NCBI GenBank assembly: GCA_024305745.1
Contig: JAHRBS010000013.1
Location: 1,116,001-1,180,000 of the forward strand
From: Polyporus tsugae
Taxonomy: Eukaryota > Basidiomycota > Agaricomycetes > Polyporales > Polyporaceae
Direction: 5' to 3'
Length of the DNA: 64,000 bases
The position numbers and the translations under genes are program-made. This document shows positions 11,842 through 24,400 of this stretch, one piece after another. The first letter of the stretch is position 1, and the number at the start of each line of letters is the position of its first letter. Below the pieces are notes generated by a model, which searched no databases, had not been told where the DNA came from, and saw only the letters and a list, made by a program, of their open reading frames with translations.

Positions 11842-13490
11842 ATTGCCTTTAGATGGGGGTGGATGCAATGGACTGACATCTCCCAGTGTAAGTACGCCTT
11901 CCATATTTCTGCATCAGCGAAGGCGGTGGCCTCGGGGAAATGGTCTAGACAGTTTGCCAGTGAGGTTGTTGGACCCAAGCAATATGGATTAGTTCTATCA
12001 TAGATCACACCTCTTTAGTGGTTGCACCCAGTGACATTCAAAGCTAGCCACTTGTATGTGCGAAAAAGCATGTCCGAGTCGTCTGTAGACTTGCAATTGG
12101 ACCGAATACGACTCAAGACCGTCAAGCGTCTAGGCTTCGTGGATGGGCGTCTAAAAGCAAGCGGGCGTCCTAAGCGAAGTACGGGCTGGACGCTCCTTTG
12201 ACAGGTCACCACCACTCACTCAAACGTTCACGCTCTCGTTTCCCTTGCAATTGCCCGTCCAATAAATCGTCTTCTTCTCAAACATCCCGCGCGACTGTCT
12301 TTCAAACGGCCTCCGGCGAAGACCTCCCCGAACATGCGCTCAGGAGTTGGGAAGGCCGGGTGAGGAGAATGCAATTGCCGCTCCTCTGGCCTTCTTTATC
12401 TGATGATCGGTTTGTGAGTTCGGTGCATTCTTTGTTCAGTCGGGTTTTCTGCAACACGTACGAAGAGGTCTCGAGTCGCCGGTATCGCTGAGGTTAGGAC
12501 CTGGTTCGTGTGGTGTACATCGTGACCTCGCCGGTGCACCGTTTTACCTCCACGTTCTTGTGGAACCTCTGCTCGCCCTGAAGATGCGAGCATAGTTCGT
12601 TCCGATCTGCATCGGACGTACACCGGCCGGTGGGATTGAATAGATGGGCACACGGCGGATATGTAACTTAATACGCCTATATGGGCTGTTCCTTTTCGAC
12701 CGTGCAAACACGTCGGCCGTGGATGCGAATCGAGGTGTGGTTCGAGTTCGATGACGTCCTGTGGTCGTCACTATCGTGTGCAGGGCTTGGATAAAGAGCC
12801 TCATAACGCTATTTGTTCACCCACCCCCAGATGACATTGACTAGGTGAGGACGGACATGATATCATGACCGAATCGAACCTGACGACCTTGAATTGCAGA
12901 TCTCCCATCACTTTTGCGCTGCATGGGAGTTACCATGTTCCAGACACGTTCCGTAGCAAGTCCCCGACCCCAATATAGCCTTGATCCTGCCCAGAGGAGC
13001 CGTATGAAGGTCGTTTGGGCCAACAAGCACCGCCGTGGTTTGTCCCATGGCTGCGCACGATGAATTCGCCGTCCTAGCCTTTGCAGGAGCACGCCGCTGG
13101 AGAAACACAACGCACCGATCACCATGCGGCTGACAAAATACAGTTCACATAATCTATCCTCGCTTGTGGCGTACACGCAACACAGGTCTCATGACGTGGT
13201 CAATACCAGCAAAGCACTAGCCCCCGCGCCCTCTCCAACAACGACATATCGGAAGGAAAGCTGTGCATGTCATGTCAGATTACCACCGTACGGGTCCTTG
13301 CGGAACGCTACTGCCGTGGCACATAGTGGGTCATTGCAAACCCCTCACGGGTACGGTGTATGTTGCTGAAGAGGCGTGTCCGGGGCAATAGACTCTGGGA
13401 TTAGCTAATCCCCACCGATCGGTGGTTTGCAGCCTCGACCGCGCACCGCGCACGACCAACATCGCGAGCCGGTACCAGCAAAGATCAAGT
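11842..13490. other. Gene-poor region, nothing recognised
   Basis: Short open frames on both strands, none with a recognisable motif or with splice sites that extend it. Treated as non-coding. Confidence 0.35.
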
Positions 13491-14435
13491 TCTAAGTTTG
13501 ATCAACCTCTGCATTCATTTCGCAGCGCACGAGCTGGCGCTCAGCCCTCGGGTCTTCAAGTTCGCAATTGAGGACAACGTAGGTAGGAAGGCGGTACGAT
13601 GCCGCTCACTGCGCCGGGCATCCCACCTTGTGGAAGTCTCGGCGTGCCCGGGTGCGATAGGGCTGCGACGGCTTCGGATGTTCGGAAGGCGGCCTATCGC
13701 CCAGCCGACACGATCGTGGTGGTCCCGTTTGCGCTGGAACGCCGAGATGTTCCTCGAGATTCTTGGACGCCGGCCGACAGCTCATTCGACAGATACTGCC
13801 AAACATCGAAGATCCAATACCGCATTCGGCTTCGCGCGGTCAGTACGCACCACCCACGCAATATATTCCTGCGTACGCCCTTCATCGCTTGGACAGCATC
13901 GTCTCCATGCTCTATGGCGCGGACATGGGGTGCGGTCCCACGCGCACACGGCCGGCAACCTACAAGCTCGCCAGGCTCCCACATCTCCCTTCTGCGTAGG
14001 CGGATGTGAAGTTCGGTCGGAACATGGTCGGTGTTGAGAGTTATCTAACTCTCACTCGGTCTTTTTCCTCGGCGGTCGAGCGGAGTTGGTGATTAGGAAG
14101 ACAGGCATCGAGGATGCTGAGATACAGAACCCCGAGAGGATGGTAAGTAGATGGCGATTGCGCTTCTGGTCTCTTCTGTTCAGAAAGACCTATCACCGTA
14201 TCCGCGCCGACAATTAGGTGCGGTCTTCCATTCGGACTGGTATTCCAGATACTGTACCCCCTGGGGTCTTCCTCTGGGATATGTATCTTCTAGCACCATT
14301 CATTGCCTTGCGAAGCGCTTGGGGTTGCGAGGGCGAGACGATGCAAGGGCTCTTTATCCCAATTCTGAACTGATGAATATATGCGTTTCATGCGTCGTTC
14401 TGCTTGAAATAACTCACTGGCGCTGTTCTCCGTGA
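13490..14435 (+). pseudogene. Unassigned coding-like stretch, possible gene or gene remnant
   Basis: Several segments look coding but fall in different frames. One (about 13765-13998) contains QYAPPTQYIPAYALHRLDSI. Another (about 14060-14142) reads AELVIRKTGIEDAEIQNPER, ends in ATG and is followed by GTAAGTAG, a plausible donor. A third (about 14217-14390) reads DTVPPGVFLWDMYLLAPFIA and ends in a stop. I could not join them into one open frame, nor name a family. It may be a real gene whose introns I did not solve, or a decayed copy. A search with the three segments would decide. Confidence 0.3.
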
Positions 14436-17400
14436 TGTGGCAAAATGTAGGTCAAACCTCGTTTTAATTTACGCTAGGAGGCATGGTTTTGTTGCTTCCA
14501 AGTCGGCCTCTGGAGGCGTTGTCCGTTGGCATGCGGCCGCGCCGCCTGAGAGCCAGAATATCGAGATAGCTATTCTCCGAGACGCTGCGCTCCTCAGCCG
14601 AGCTTGCCGTGTGGATATGTACGTACATTGTTCTCATTCTCCCGCGATCATCAGCCAATGCTGGCGCCCCGCTTCCATTCGTGCTCCGCGCGCGGTGGGT
14701 TACCAAAGCCGGTTGCTACTCCGCCGCGTTCGTCTAGCGGCTGGGCTGATCACGCGAGCCCACACGAAGCCTGTTTCCCATCTCCGCATCCCTGGTGAGC
14801 CCGCCCGTCTGTGGTTATCGAGATGTCAGCATCCTCCGTGACCGCGGTCGTGGTGGAAAAGGAAGGCCTCTCGCCGGTTTTGCTTCGGTTGCTCACACGC
14901 GCACCTGGGAGTAACTCAGCCTCCGCGCCGCCGCGTGCGCGTTGCGTTTCGCATCCGGGTTCGGGCCTTCTCACGCCCTCTCATGTGCTGTGAACGGACA
15001 CCGTCCTCGTTGGGCCACCAGAACGTAAGCGCGTCTGCGTGTTACGGGAGGGTGACGTACAGAGCGCGACGGGGACGGATTTGCGTAATGGATTGCGCAT
15101 CCATGCATTGTGTGCTGTACGAGGCGCACCCTGATTGTGTGCCGAAAATGGACGATTTCCTGCTGTTGTCCCACTTGTTACGTCGAATTTCCAAGAGGGT
15201 GCCTTCTTAAATGCTTGTTGAACGTTTGAACGTTCGCACAGGGCCGCGTACCTGAGCCTCGTTTAGAGCTCTTCGGTACCGGAAGCCGCGTGCGGGGTTA
15301 AAGAGAGGGCGTCGTCAATACACCCGCTCCGCACAAAACGGGAAAGGTCGCCCAGAACCGCAGTGCACGAGTACAGAAGTCGGACGCTGGTGGAGACCGC
15401 AGTGCCCAGCACCGGGAGGCTTTCTGGGCTATTTCGCAGTCTAGGTGGTCTCGGCCCGGCGCTGTGTGAGAGCTGGGAGTAGGAAGGTGAGCTGCGCACG
15501 CGGTCTCAGCACGGGCCAGGGCCATCGTGGTCGAAGTGCTCGACCACAGATGGACGCTGAGGTCTGCGTGCGCGGACATGGACAGTGTTCTCGAGGAAGG
15601 GCGCGCCGACGCTGGAGTGCATCGCATCGCATCAGATCGTCCTTCTCGTCCCGGAATCATGCTGCGACCCATAGAATTCGAAGACCCTGGTTCGCTCGGT
15701 CGAACTCGCACTGGACCTCTCGGGCATGCCCCATCCCGGGCGTCAGCACATGCGCGCTCCGCTCATAGCACCTCGTCCTCGTCTCACAAACAATACTTCC
15801 GCACCGAATCCTTCCGCCCCGTAGCACTTTGTAACCCGGTTCACACATGCGATGCCCCCATACAGCTCGCGCCGTGCCTGCATGCTCTAAACCGCTTCGA
15901 TCGCAGGCCCTGCGATATTCTGCATGCAATATCGATCATGTGCGAGGAGACTTACGATGAGCCGAAGAGAACACGCTTGCAATTGGTTGGAACGACCTCC
16001 ATACTTCCAAGCATGCACGTTGAACAAAGAAAAAGAAACTCTGCCAGAAAATAACAAGCGCCACCACTTCGGATGGAGCGCACGCCGGCCAGAGAGACGC
16101 TCCTGACGCCACCGCACATCACCAGGCATGGCCAGCGCAAGCGTCCGTGCCGAGGGGGAGGGAAAAGAGAACAATGCCGAATTTCACGGTGCACAGCCGG
16201 ACGTTGTGAGGTGCGCCGTGTACGAGTCCTGATGCAGGCTCTCAGATCCTGCATAAACACCAACACTTCCTCAGGAAAGGCCTAGGGTCTGGAGACGGTG
16301 AAATATCACCTACATCTTTCCCAGGGTAGGAAGCCGTTTGGGGAAAACGCGGAGAGATGTATTTCCTTATGGACAAACAGGCAAGAAAACCTTTCCCGAT
16401 ACAAGACTCGCAGCTTGCCGAACCTATGAAAACTGGTAAGAAAGCCCCCCATCTCCAACGCCTAATCAAGAGTATGATTTTACGCTGCTTACCTTTAAAT
16501 ACACACCGACGAAGTGTAGCTCTAGACCTCTTCACAGTGAGACCTGCCCTGGCGTTGATGCGGCCACGTTTTAGCCTTTCGCGGGGGAAAACAACGCCTT
16601 CCTTTTCCTACCTAGCGTCCTAGCCAGGCGGCGCAGATCGATGTCGCGTTGCCTGGTGGGCCGTGCGCCTTGTATCGATTCGGCGTCCGCAATCAAATTC
16701 GATATATCTGCGACTTTGCATTGGAGAATTTCGACCAACCTCCTTGAAGTCGATCCCGTGGAGCACCGGCGTGTGGGCGGCGGCGGAACTTGGACGCCTC
16801 GGGACTCGGACGGCGCGCCAGCTAAGCATGCTCGCGCTTGTGATGGGCGGACCTCGCCAGCATTTTCTCACATCGCGGTGGTGATGATCGTGAAAGGAGT
16901 TACGGAGATGGCGAAATGAGGAGACGAGGTGGAGGTTGCGCGGCCGGACGGCGGGGGAAGGGCGCAGGCGAACACTGACCATCGGGCAAACCGCCTTCCC
17001 TGCAGACTGCAGTCGCGCGGGGCGGGGCGGGCTTGTTGGATCGTGATCGTCAAGGGACGGCGAGCCGGGGAAGTGTGGAACTGGAACTCTCTGCCGAGTG
17101 CACGTTGACTCCTCGAAATGGCGCAGAGCGCGTGCACGGCGGATGGTCAACCGGACACGCTTTTACAGCGCCAGTTGCCAAGTCCCGGTTTAAATTTCAT
17201 GGTGGAGTGGCCCGCACAAAATCGGAGGCTGGGGTGAAATGGGGTCGAAAACTCGTTCGTTCCGGAAGAGCGGCGAATTGGACCTCTGGTTGAATTTGAG
17301 ATTCGGAACACGTATGTAACCAGAGAGGGAAAACCGGAACCATCGTAGGGTGTGGCAGCCCGCCGGCGCCGCCTTTGGCTGAGCAGTGCAAGTCCACCGA

Positions 17401-19072
17401 GGACGGGCCCGGAGAAATCTGAAAAATAAAATAAAATATTGAGAAGGCAGAAACGGGTTGGGTGGTCGTGCTGGGTCCCAATGGTCGGTCGACGCGCCCC
17501 TTGAGTTTGAGCGCTGAGCCTTGGGGAAAATCGATATCAGACACGGGCATGGGTCGCCAGTGATCCCATTATACTCATCCAATGTGGCGTCCCGTTCATC
17601 CATCTCATATCCGCATGCGCGCCTACGGATGGCCCATCTCCAGGGCTCATCGGTTTGTTCCTGCCTCGACGGCGACGCTCGAGGCCGGTGCTGAGAAGAT
17701 TTCTTACCCCGTGGGCACGAATGACACGGTACAAAAATGGCCGGCACCGCGGTCGCGATTGTCCGAGACCCCTTGTGCGCATGGTTCGAATTCGGAGGGG
17801 ACCACACCGCCTGATAAAGTGTACGAAGGAGGCTGAGCCAACTACGACACGATCGAGTAAAAGACTTGCGCAACGCACCGGAAACGGACCAAGGAGTGGG
17901 GAGCCGTGTGTATTCCCAGCTGATGGGCCACGCTTAAGCTGCAGGTCGATCGCGTACCAGCTCTGAGCTAACCTATGTAGGCGGTAAGGCTGGGGATTGG
18001 TACCAGTATGTAGGGACCGATCGTCGCCGGAAGTCTGGACTCGCACTCTTTCGAGTTCAATACCGGATAGTAATAAGTGTTTTATGTGTGCGGCGAACGC
18101 GCGGTGTAGGCGCAGCAAGAAGCACAGATAGGATAGTTATGACGAGAGAAAGCCGTTATGTACCGTTCGAGCGGTGCGAGTCCGTTGTGCGTTCGAGTCC
18201 CTCTAGAATAGACGCGAATAAAAAAAAAAGGGAAGAGGCTGACAGGAGGGACGGGTCTACTATGAGTACATTTACAGTAAGTGATATAATACGAAATATG
18301 AAGTTATACGATGCGCGCGTGGACGACGGAGATGCGATGAGAGCGGGAAAGAGGACGTAAACGTACACAGTGCAGGATGCAAGGTCCCTGAATCAGGAGC
18401 GCCTAGAGCGGGAGTGCCTGGGAGAGGCGATAGCGAGGGGAACGGGGATGCGTTTGGGGTTGTAGCGGCGAGTACGGATGAGGGATTGGGGGTGGAAGGT
18501 GATAATGCGGGTGATGCGGCAAAGGTATCAAAACGGGCGACGACGGCGACGGGGGCCAAAGAAGAACATACAGCGGGATTGAACCAGCACATGGAAGAGG
18601 TGAAGAAAGATGGGGAAGGAGACATTGAAAGCAGATAGAACGGGAGACGGACCAAGAAGGTGTGCTAGGGAGCACACGACATTTTGCGAGAACGAGCAGT
18701 ACCGTCTGGACGCTCGCGCTGGCCTGCAGCGGGGACGCAGACGGGGGCGAGGGGGAAGTGGAGCCGGCGCGACGGGGGAGGGGGAGGTGCGGAGGGAGGG
18801 AGGGAGGGACGGGGAGCTCGAGGTGGTGCGAGTCCGACGAGGCCAGGCCGAGGACGGTGGGAAAGCGACGGCGGCGAGGTCGAGAAAGCACCCGAGCCAA
18901 CAACGCCAATTAAACCTGCATCTTACGCTACTTTGATCGTCGCTGTCCAATCAAACCAGTCCGTTTACATTCCAGCGCCCGTCCCCGCCCATACACCCTC
19001 CTCCTCCTCGTCGCGGTCGTCAATGCAGGCCAGGCCAGGCCTCCCTCCAATTCCAATCTAACCTCCTCCATC
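14436..19072. other. Gene-poor region of 4.6 kb
   Basis: No gene can be supported. Open frames of up to about 225 codons exist (17190-17873 on the minus strand, 15527-16054 on the plus strand), but they have no recognised motif, and GC-rich sequence produces such frames by chance. Purine-rich low-complexity sequence with GGGA repeats occurs near 18755-18815. Confidence 0.4.
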
Positions 19073-21472
19073 TCATTGTGGTGTGGCGTACCCCGACCCT
19101 GATTGCGGCCCAGGAGACGCCGAGTGTTCAGGGAACCGATAGCTCGCCTGCACCGATTCGTCGGTCCCCGGCGTCAGCACCCGCGCCCCAGGACTCCCGC
19201 CTTGCGGCGCGTGATGGCTCCCGCTCTGCGCGTAGCCCCCGCCTCCGCTGTACATCGAGCTCTGCGGTCCCAGGTATCCGCTGCTATTGCTCCCGCCGCT
19301 ACCGCCCATCCCAAAAAAACCGCTGCTGCTGCTGTGATGTGACGAGTGCGCCGACGGGTGTAGCGCGTGCCCGCCGCTCCCACCATAAGAGAGGCGGCCC
19401 TGAGCATACGATGAGTCGGAAAGCGCGTACGGACTGTGCCCATGCCCGTGGTGACCAAGCCCGCTCATGTTCCCTGCAGTCGCATGGCTCGACGATAGCG
19501 AGCGCGTCATCCCGACCATGTGTCGCGTGCTCGGGGCAGAGAGGTGGTGACCATGAGGATCGTGTCCCAGCGACTGGAGGGACATGGGGTAGTAGAGCTG
19601 CAGCGAGTCGACGCTCATCCGGCGACTGGGGTCCATAGCAGGCGCCCCGAGCCCCCCCATACCGGGCATGCCCATGCTCATACCGACAGCACCTGTGCGC
19701 GTCGCGAACGGCGTCGTGGTCGTAGGGCCGGCAGTGCTATGCCGCGCGGGCGCAAGAATGCGTCGGCGGGCCTATCGAAGCCACGGTCAATAGCACGCCT
19801 CGCGGGAAACGTCAACGCGACTCACGTTTATCATCCAGTTGCTGACCTGGCTCATGCTCAGGCCAGTTGCGTGGCATAGCTGCTTCTTCTCCTCCTCCGA
19901 GGGGTAGGGGTGGTCGCTATGCCTGTGCAGCCAGTCCTTAAGGAAGTCCGTGACGGGCTTGGGCAATTTGCCGCGTTTGCGCTGCGGAGGGCGGTCGACG
20001 AGGCCCGAGGGGTTCGCTGCGGTTGGCATAGCCTGTGGGGAACGGTTGGGGGAATTCGTGACGCTAATGGAAGGATTGGAAGCAGCACCCGCGCCGGCAG
20101 CGAGGGCAGCGGCGGAGGTAGAGGGGTTCATGTTGAAGTCGGGAGAGGTGGTCGGGAACGTCCAGTCGTTCTCGGTCTTTATGGAAGAAAGGCCGTTGCC
20201 GTTCTGAGCGTGGAGGCGGGAGACGGGCGAGCGATCAGAGTGTCCTGAGATCCGCTGCACACCACCAAACATAGACTGGGGACCGGGAATGGACGAGTGC
20301 CGCAGCGAATCGTCGTACTTCTGCGCGGATCCGGGGGTGGAGTTGGGGCGAGCAATGGACGCGGCAGCCCACGAATCCGGATCAGAGAGGCCAGAGGGGG
20401 AGAGTGTGGGACGGCTGCTTGGGGCGGAGAACTCGGAGGAGGAGAGGGGCGAAAAGCCAAAAGAGGAAGGGGACGCAGACGAGAGAGCGGCGCTGGAGAG
20501 CGAGGAGAGGTTATCGCTCACTGGGCCAGAATACACGCCGAGCTGGGTGTCAGCCTCGAGGCGGGGGCGGGGAGGCTTTCCGTCTGGGTCAGCGGAGGAG
20601 TCCGAGGAGGGGAACTGGTAGGAGGAAAGGCCAGTGGAGGACTGGGTTGTGCGGTGGGCGGGGTAGGGAAGGCGGGGGCGGGAGGCGGGGCTGTCCGAGT
20701 AGAGGGTGGGGAGGGACGCGCGGCGGAACTCGTGGTGACGGTCGTTGAAGGTGGAGGCGAGGGAGGGGAGCTGGACGCGGACAGAGTCGAGGTCGGCGGC
20801 GGACGGGTGGGTGTCGGGCAGGGCGGGAAGGCCAGAGGGCGGGACGTCTGGGGTACCGGGATCGGACCAGGGCGAATCGACGCCGGGGCGGGCACGCTTC
20901 GGGACGGGGGAGTGGTCTGGGGTAGCGGGGCGCTTGTCGGGACGGGAATGGAGGCTGCTGTCCGAGGTTGCAGAGCTCGACATGCGGCGCGAGTCGTAGT
21001 CGATCTCGGCGGAGTGGGGCCTGCAGCGGGGGCGCATCGGGCAGAAGCAGAGCCAGGGAGAGGCATCGACGTCAGCGGGCGATCGCGGAGAACGCGGAGA
21101 GAAGACAAGGCAAGGGGACGTACAAGAGACGTGCGTCGAACGACAGCGGCCCTGTCTCGGATGGCTTTGACTCCTGCCTGGAGCGGGGACAAGACGGGTC
21201 AGCGTGAGTGGACGGGGGGGGGGGGGGGGGGGGCATGGGTATAAAAGAGGGACGCACGACAAGGCAAACTGGAGCTGGTGGACGTTGTAGGAGCTGAGCG
21301 AGTCTGGGAAGGAAGAGGAGATGTCGACGGGGAGCGTGTCGATCATTGAAAAGGCAGAGGCGGGAGGTGGGTGGGCCAAGCGAGGGAGACTGGCGGCGAG
21401 AAATAGCAAACCCAAGTGGCGACCCTCGATCGCCGTGGACGTGTCGTAGAGTGGCAGTAGATCGAATCCCAT
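19073..21472 (-). CDS. TALE-type homeodomain transcription factor
   Basis: Minus-strand exons 21472-21258, 21177-21124, 21020-19826 and 19771-19073 give 720 residues in frame. The homeodomain is at about residues 437-494. It contains KPVTDFLKDWLHRHSDHPYP, whose HPYPSEEEK extra loop marks the TALE/KN class, followed by the recognition helix LSMSQVSNWMINARRRIL, which is split by the last intron exactly after WMIN. The N-terminal half is Ser/Pro-rich and the C-terminus (about 500-720) is rich in Gly, Ser, His and Met, as expected for a disordered regulatory tail. It should act in the nucleus. TALE homeodomain proteins of mushrooms include regulators of development and mating, but I cannot assign orthology. 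The start is the first ATG that keeps SSSFPDSLSSYNVHQLQFAL in frame. Confidence 0.85.
21214..21233 (+). repeat. Homopolymer run of 20 G
   Basis: Twenty consecutive G on the plus strand, read as C20 on the homeobox transcript. It falls inside the first intron (21178-21257) of that gene, between the donor and the branch-like GCTGAC, so length changes need not shift the protein frame. Length may be uncertain because such runs are often misread. Confidence 0.85.
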
Positions 21473-24400
21473 TCAGCCGCTGCACGCGCCCTATTTATCC
21501 TTCCCCGTCATCGCTTTCCTTCCTTCCCAAACCTTACAGCCATTCAGATCTCGCCTTTCCTTTTCCGCCCCCGCCCTCGAGTCCAATCACCTCGCTTCCA
21601 CTCCCTCGGGCCCCAGGCAGGTACCGCGTTCCCGAACGAGATGGCTGTGCTTTCCTCTCCTCGCAATTAATCATCTTCTTCCTCCGATCTCCAAAAACAA
21701 CCCACAACACAAGATTCACAGACTCAGATATTCCGCCGCAAACCTTAATCCCCCTCGAATTCATTTCTCCCCCACCTACTGTACTTACCGGCCGCCCGCC
21801 CGCCGATGCGCGTCGGCCTTTGTTTTTGCTGCCGCCCTCCCATTGGCGCCTCTCCCCACGCCCCTGTCCCCAATCCGGCACAGCGCCGCCCCGCCTCGGT
21901 GTCGTTTGGCAACCGGTCCTCTCCACCCGCCGCGCGCCCTCTCCGTTCATCGTCCGGCCTCGGCCTCCAACATAACACGCGATCGCGCCTGGTCGACCGC
22001 CAAAGCCCACCAGACGCCGGCTGCGCGCGCTCCCCGCCCCACCCTCCCCCCACACCTCGATCCATCGTGCTGCGCCGTCGCAGCGAATCCCACACAGCAG
22101 GTAAACCCAAGGTAAAACGGCGCATGGCCCATATTCCTCCGATACCAATACCGCACCTCGCGCGGCCTTGTTTCAGCTCGCAGGAGGCATTTAGCCCTGG
22201 AATGGACATATTGGCGCGCTCATCTGATTACCTGAGCTTCGTCCTCTTCGCTTTCCGACCATCCGCCTCTCCCACCTGCTCCTTCCTCCATCGGGTTCTC
22301 ATTGATTCGCACTCTTGCCACTCGCCTCCGATTTTCATGTATCCTCACAACATTAAATGATGATGCAGATGTACCACCGGCCCCATCGCCTTCTCTGGGC
22401 ATCCGTGGGTCATCCCCGAGCCTTAACACGAGTACTCCCGATACTCACATGCGTTGTCCAATGTCCACGCCCGACTGCAGCAGAGCAGGTTTGAGATTGC
22501 ACATCCTCGTTCAGGTCACCTGGGGGACTCGAACCTCGCTTGATCAGAGACAGGCGCGCATCCATGGGACCCTTGGATTGTACATTACGTCCGGGGCCCA
22601 GACTTGGGCATCCTTGTGCTGCACGGTCACCCCGGAGGGTGAGATGGACGACGGTCGGTGGGTTGGACGAGCTGTTCTGGGCAACAGGTGTGGGGCGTGC
22701 AACGACGATGACAGACAAGAATCGTGGCCAGGCACGGTGCCCACGACCGGCCTCAGTATCGGCTGGGGTCATGGGCCAAAGGACGCATAGAAGGCGATCG
22801 GGGAGCTAGAGTCGGGTACACAATCCGATGAAGCACGCTTGGCTCGACTCATTCACTGCTTGCTCTCTCCGGAGCCAGAGTCAGAGCTGGGACGACTCAG
22901 TACTCTGCTCCCCATGCTGCAGCTGCATCCACCGTTCGGCCAGGGCGCGAGCAGTTGGGTCCTGCGAACCAGCACCGGGGTCATGCTCATGGCTCTCCGC
23001 GTTTTCTCCGCCCCGGCATAGCCTGGCTGAGTTGCAACTCGAGCTCGGAATCATTGAATGCTCGAATCTGCTTCCGCAGATTGTCCTCCAGACATCGGGC
23101 GCGCGGAAGCTCAAACAATGTCGCACGACCTGCTGGCCGCACGTATCAAGCAATCATTGGAGGAGCCCGTCTCAGCTCCGTCGGGCGCGGTTGTGCGGGG
23201 CACAGCACCAGCGCGACAGCGCGCTTCGATTGGAGGGAATGTGGTTGATTGAGGCTCGCGGTGTATCGTATTTAAGTACAGTGGTGCGGTTGCGAGATCG
23301 TCGCGCGGAGTGCGCTTGTTGGACATGTCAGGGGAGGAGCGTGACATCGACACATATGTTTGACATATCGACGACGTCCTTGCAGATCACCTGTGTAATC
23401 ATCCCACGGCTCGCAATTCTCCATCCACAACGGAAGATAGTCGATCATACGGCCGATGGGACCAGGTGTGGGGAGTGTGATGAGCAGACTGCCGGCGCGA
23501 TGCCTGCTGTCAGAACGAGGACAGGAGCAGCGAGGAGGAGTGGGTGTGCCGAGGCGGCCAGCAAAGCCGCGATTGCCCAAGATGGCCATCCCGCCGGTTC
23601 ATGTCGAGGCGTCGTGAGCTGTCAGTGTCGAGGGCTGTGCGGGGGAAGGTCGCGAGATCTGGCTTGTCGATGACTTGTCCCCTTCTCGACATGTGCCCTC
23701 GACAGCATCTCGCCATCCTCCCGTCCGTTGCCCGCTTTTGGCGAGCTCCTCCGCGCTCCGCTACGGTGCACCTCTGTTTGCCCACGCCCACGCTCATCCG
23801 CCTCGTCCGCACGCTCACATGTACAGTCGCAGGTCTGCGAAAGCTGTCAGCCAGGTTCTCACCCATGTCGCCCCGTCCGTCGGCCTCGGTGATCTCTCTA
23901 TTCTCCGATAATGTATGATGGCCTACTCCAGTACTTACTTACCACAGCACCCGCCGTGCCTGCGCGAGATGGACACGCAAGATAGAGAGAGACCTCGCGC
24001 GATGCTCGATATCCTTCACGCGCTCGCCCCTGCGCGCTCTCCTTTGCCTGCTCGCTCGACTGCGAACGTAAACCCCCAGCTTCTAGTCTGCCCACCGCGT
24101 TGCAGGCGGCGATACCACGCCTGTGGCTCGGCTATGTGCCTCTCGAGTCTCCCTCGCTCACCCGCGATCTGATCAACTGGCCAATTGCCCAGCGCGCTCT
24201 CGCCCTGACGAGGGCGTATGACCCTGGCCTGCATCTTACTCGGGGCCTAGTCGACCCGTGCCCGCACCTCCACGCATCTCGCTCGGATGCTTCCTTCCTC
24301 GGGCTCAAGCTCGCGGTTGTAATCGCAATGCAGCGAAGAAGGCAAAACCATCAGGACGAGGGCGCCCGCGCGCTGATTGATAGCGGTTCTCACTTCGATT

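Noticed and set aside
15527..16054. Plus-strand open frame of about 175 codons
   Set aside because: It opens at GTG with no supporting motif or conserved-looking segment.
17190..17873. Minus-strand open frame of 227 codons
   Set aside because: No domain, no splice sites that extend it, and composition typical of chance frames in GC-rich sequence.
18165..18210. GTTCGAGTCC resembling a tRNA T-loop
   Set aside because: The flanking bases do not form a T stem or acceptor stem, and no anticodon arm could be placed.
20297..21244. Plus-strand open frame of 315 codons opposite the homeobox gene
   Set aside because: It is Gly/Arg-rich, begins without an ATG context that fits, and mirrors Ser/Pro codons of the minus-strand gene, whose homeodomain and splice sites are decisive.
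22828..23673. Plus-strand open frame of 281 codons
   Set aside because: It is Cys/Arg/Ser-rich with no motif, and other frames in the same stretch look more natural; not listed as a gene.
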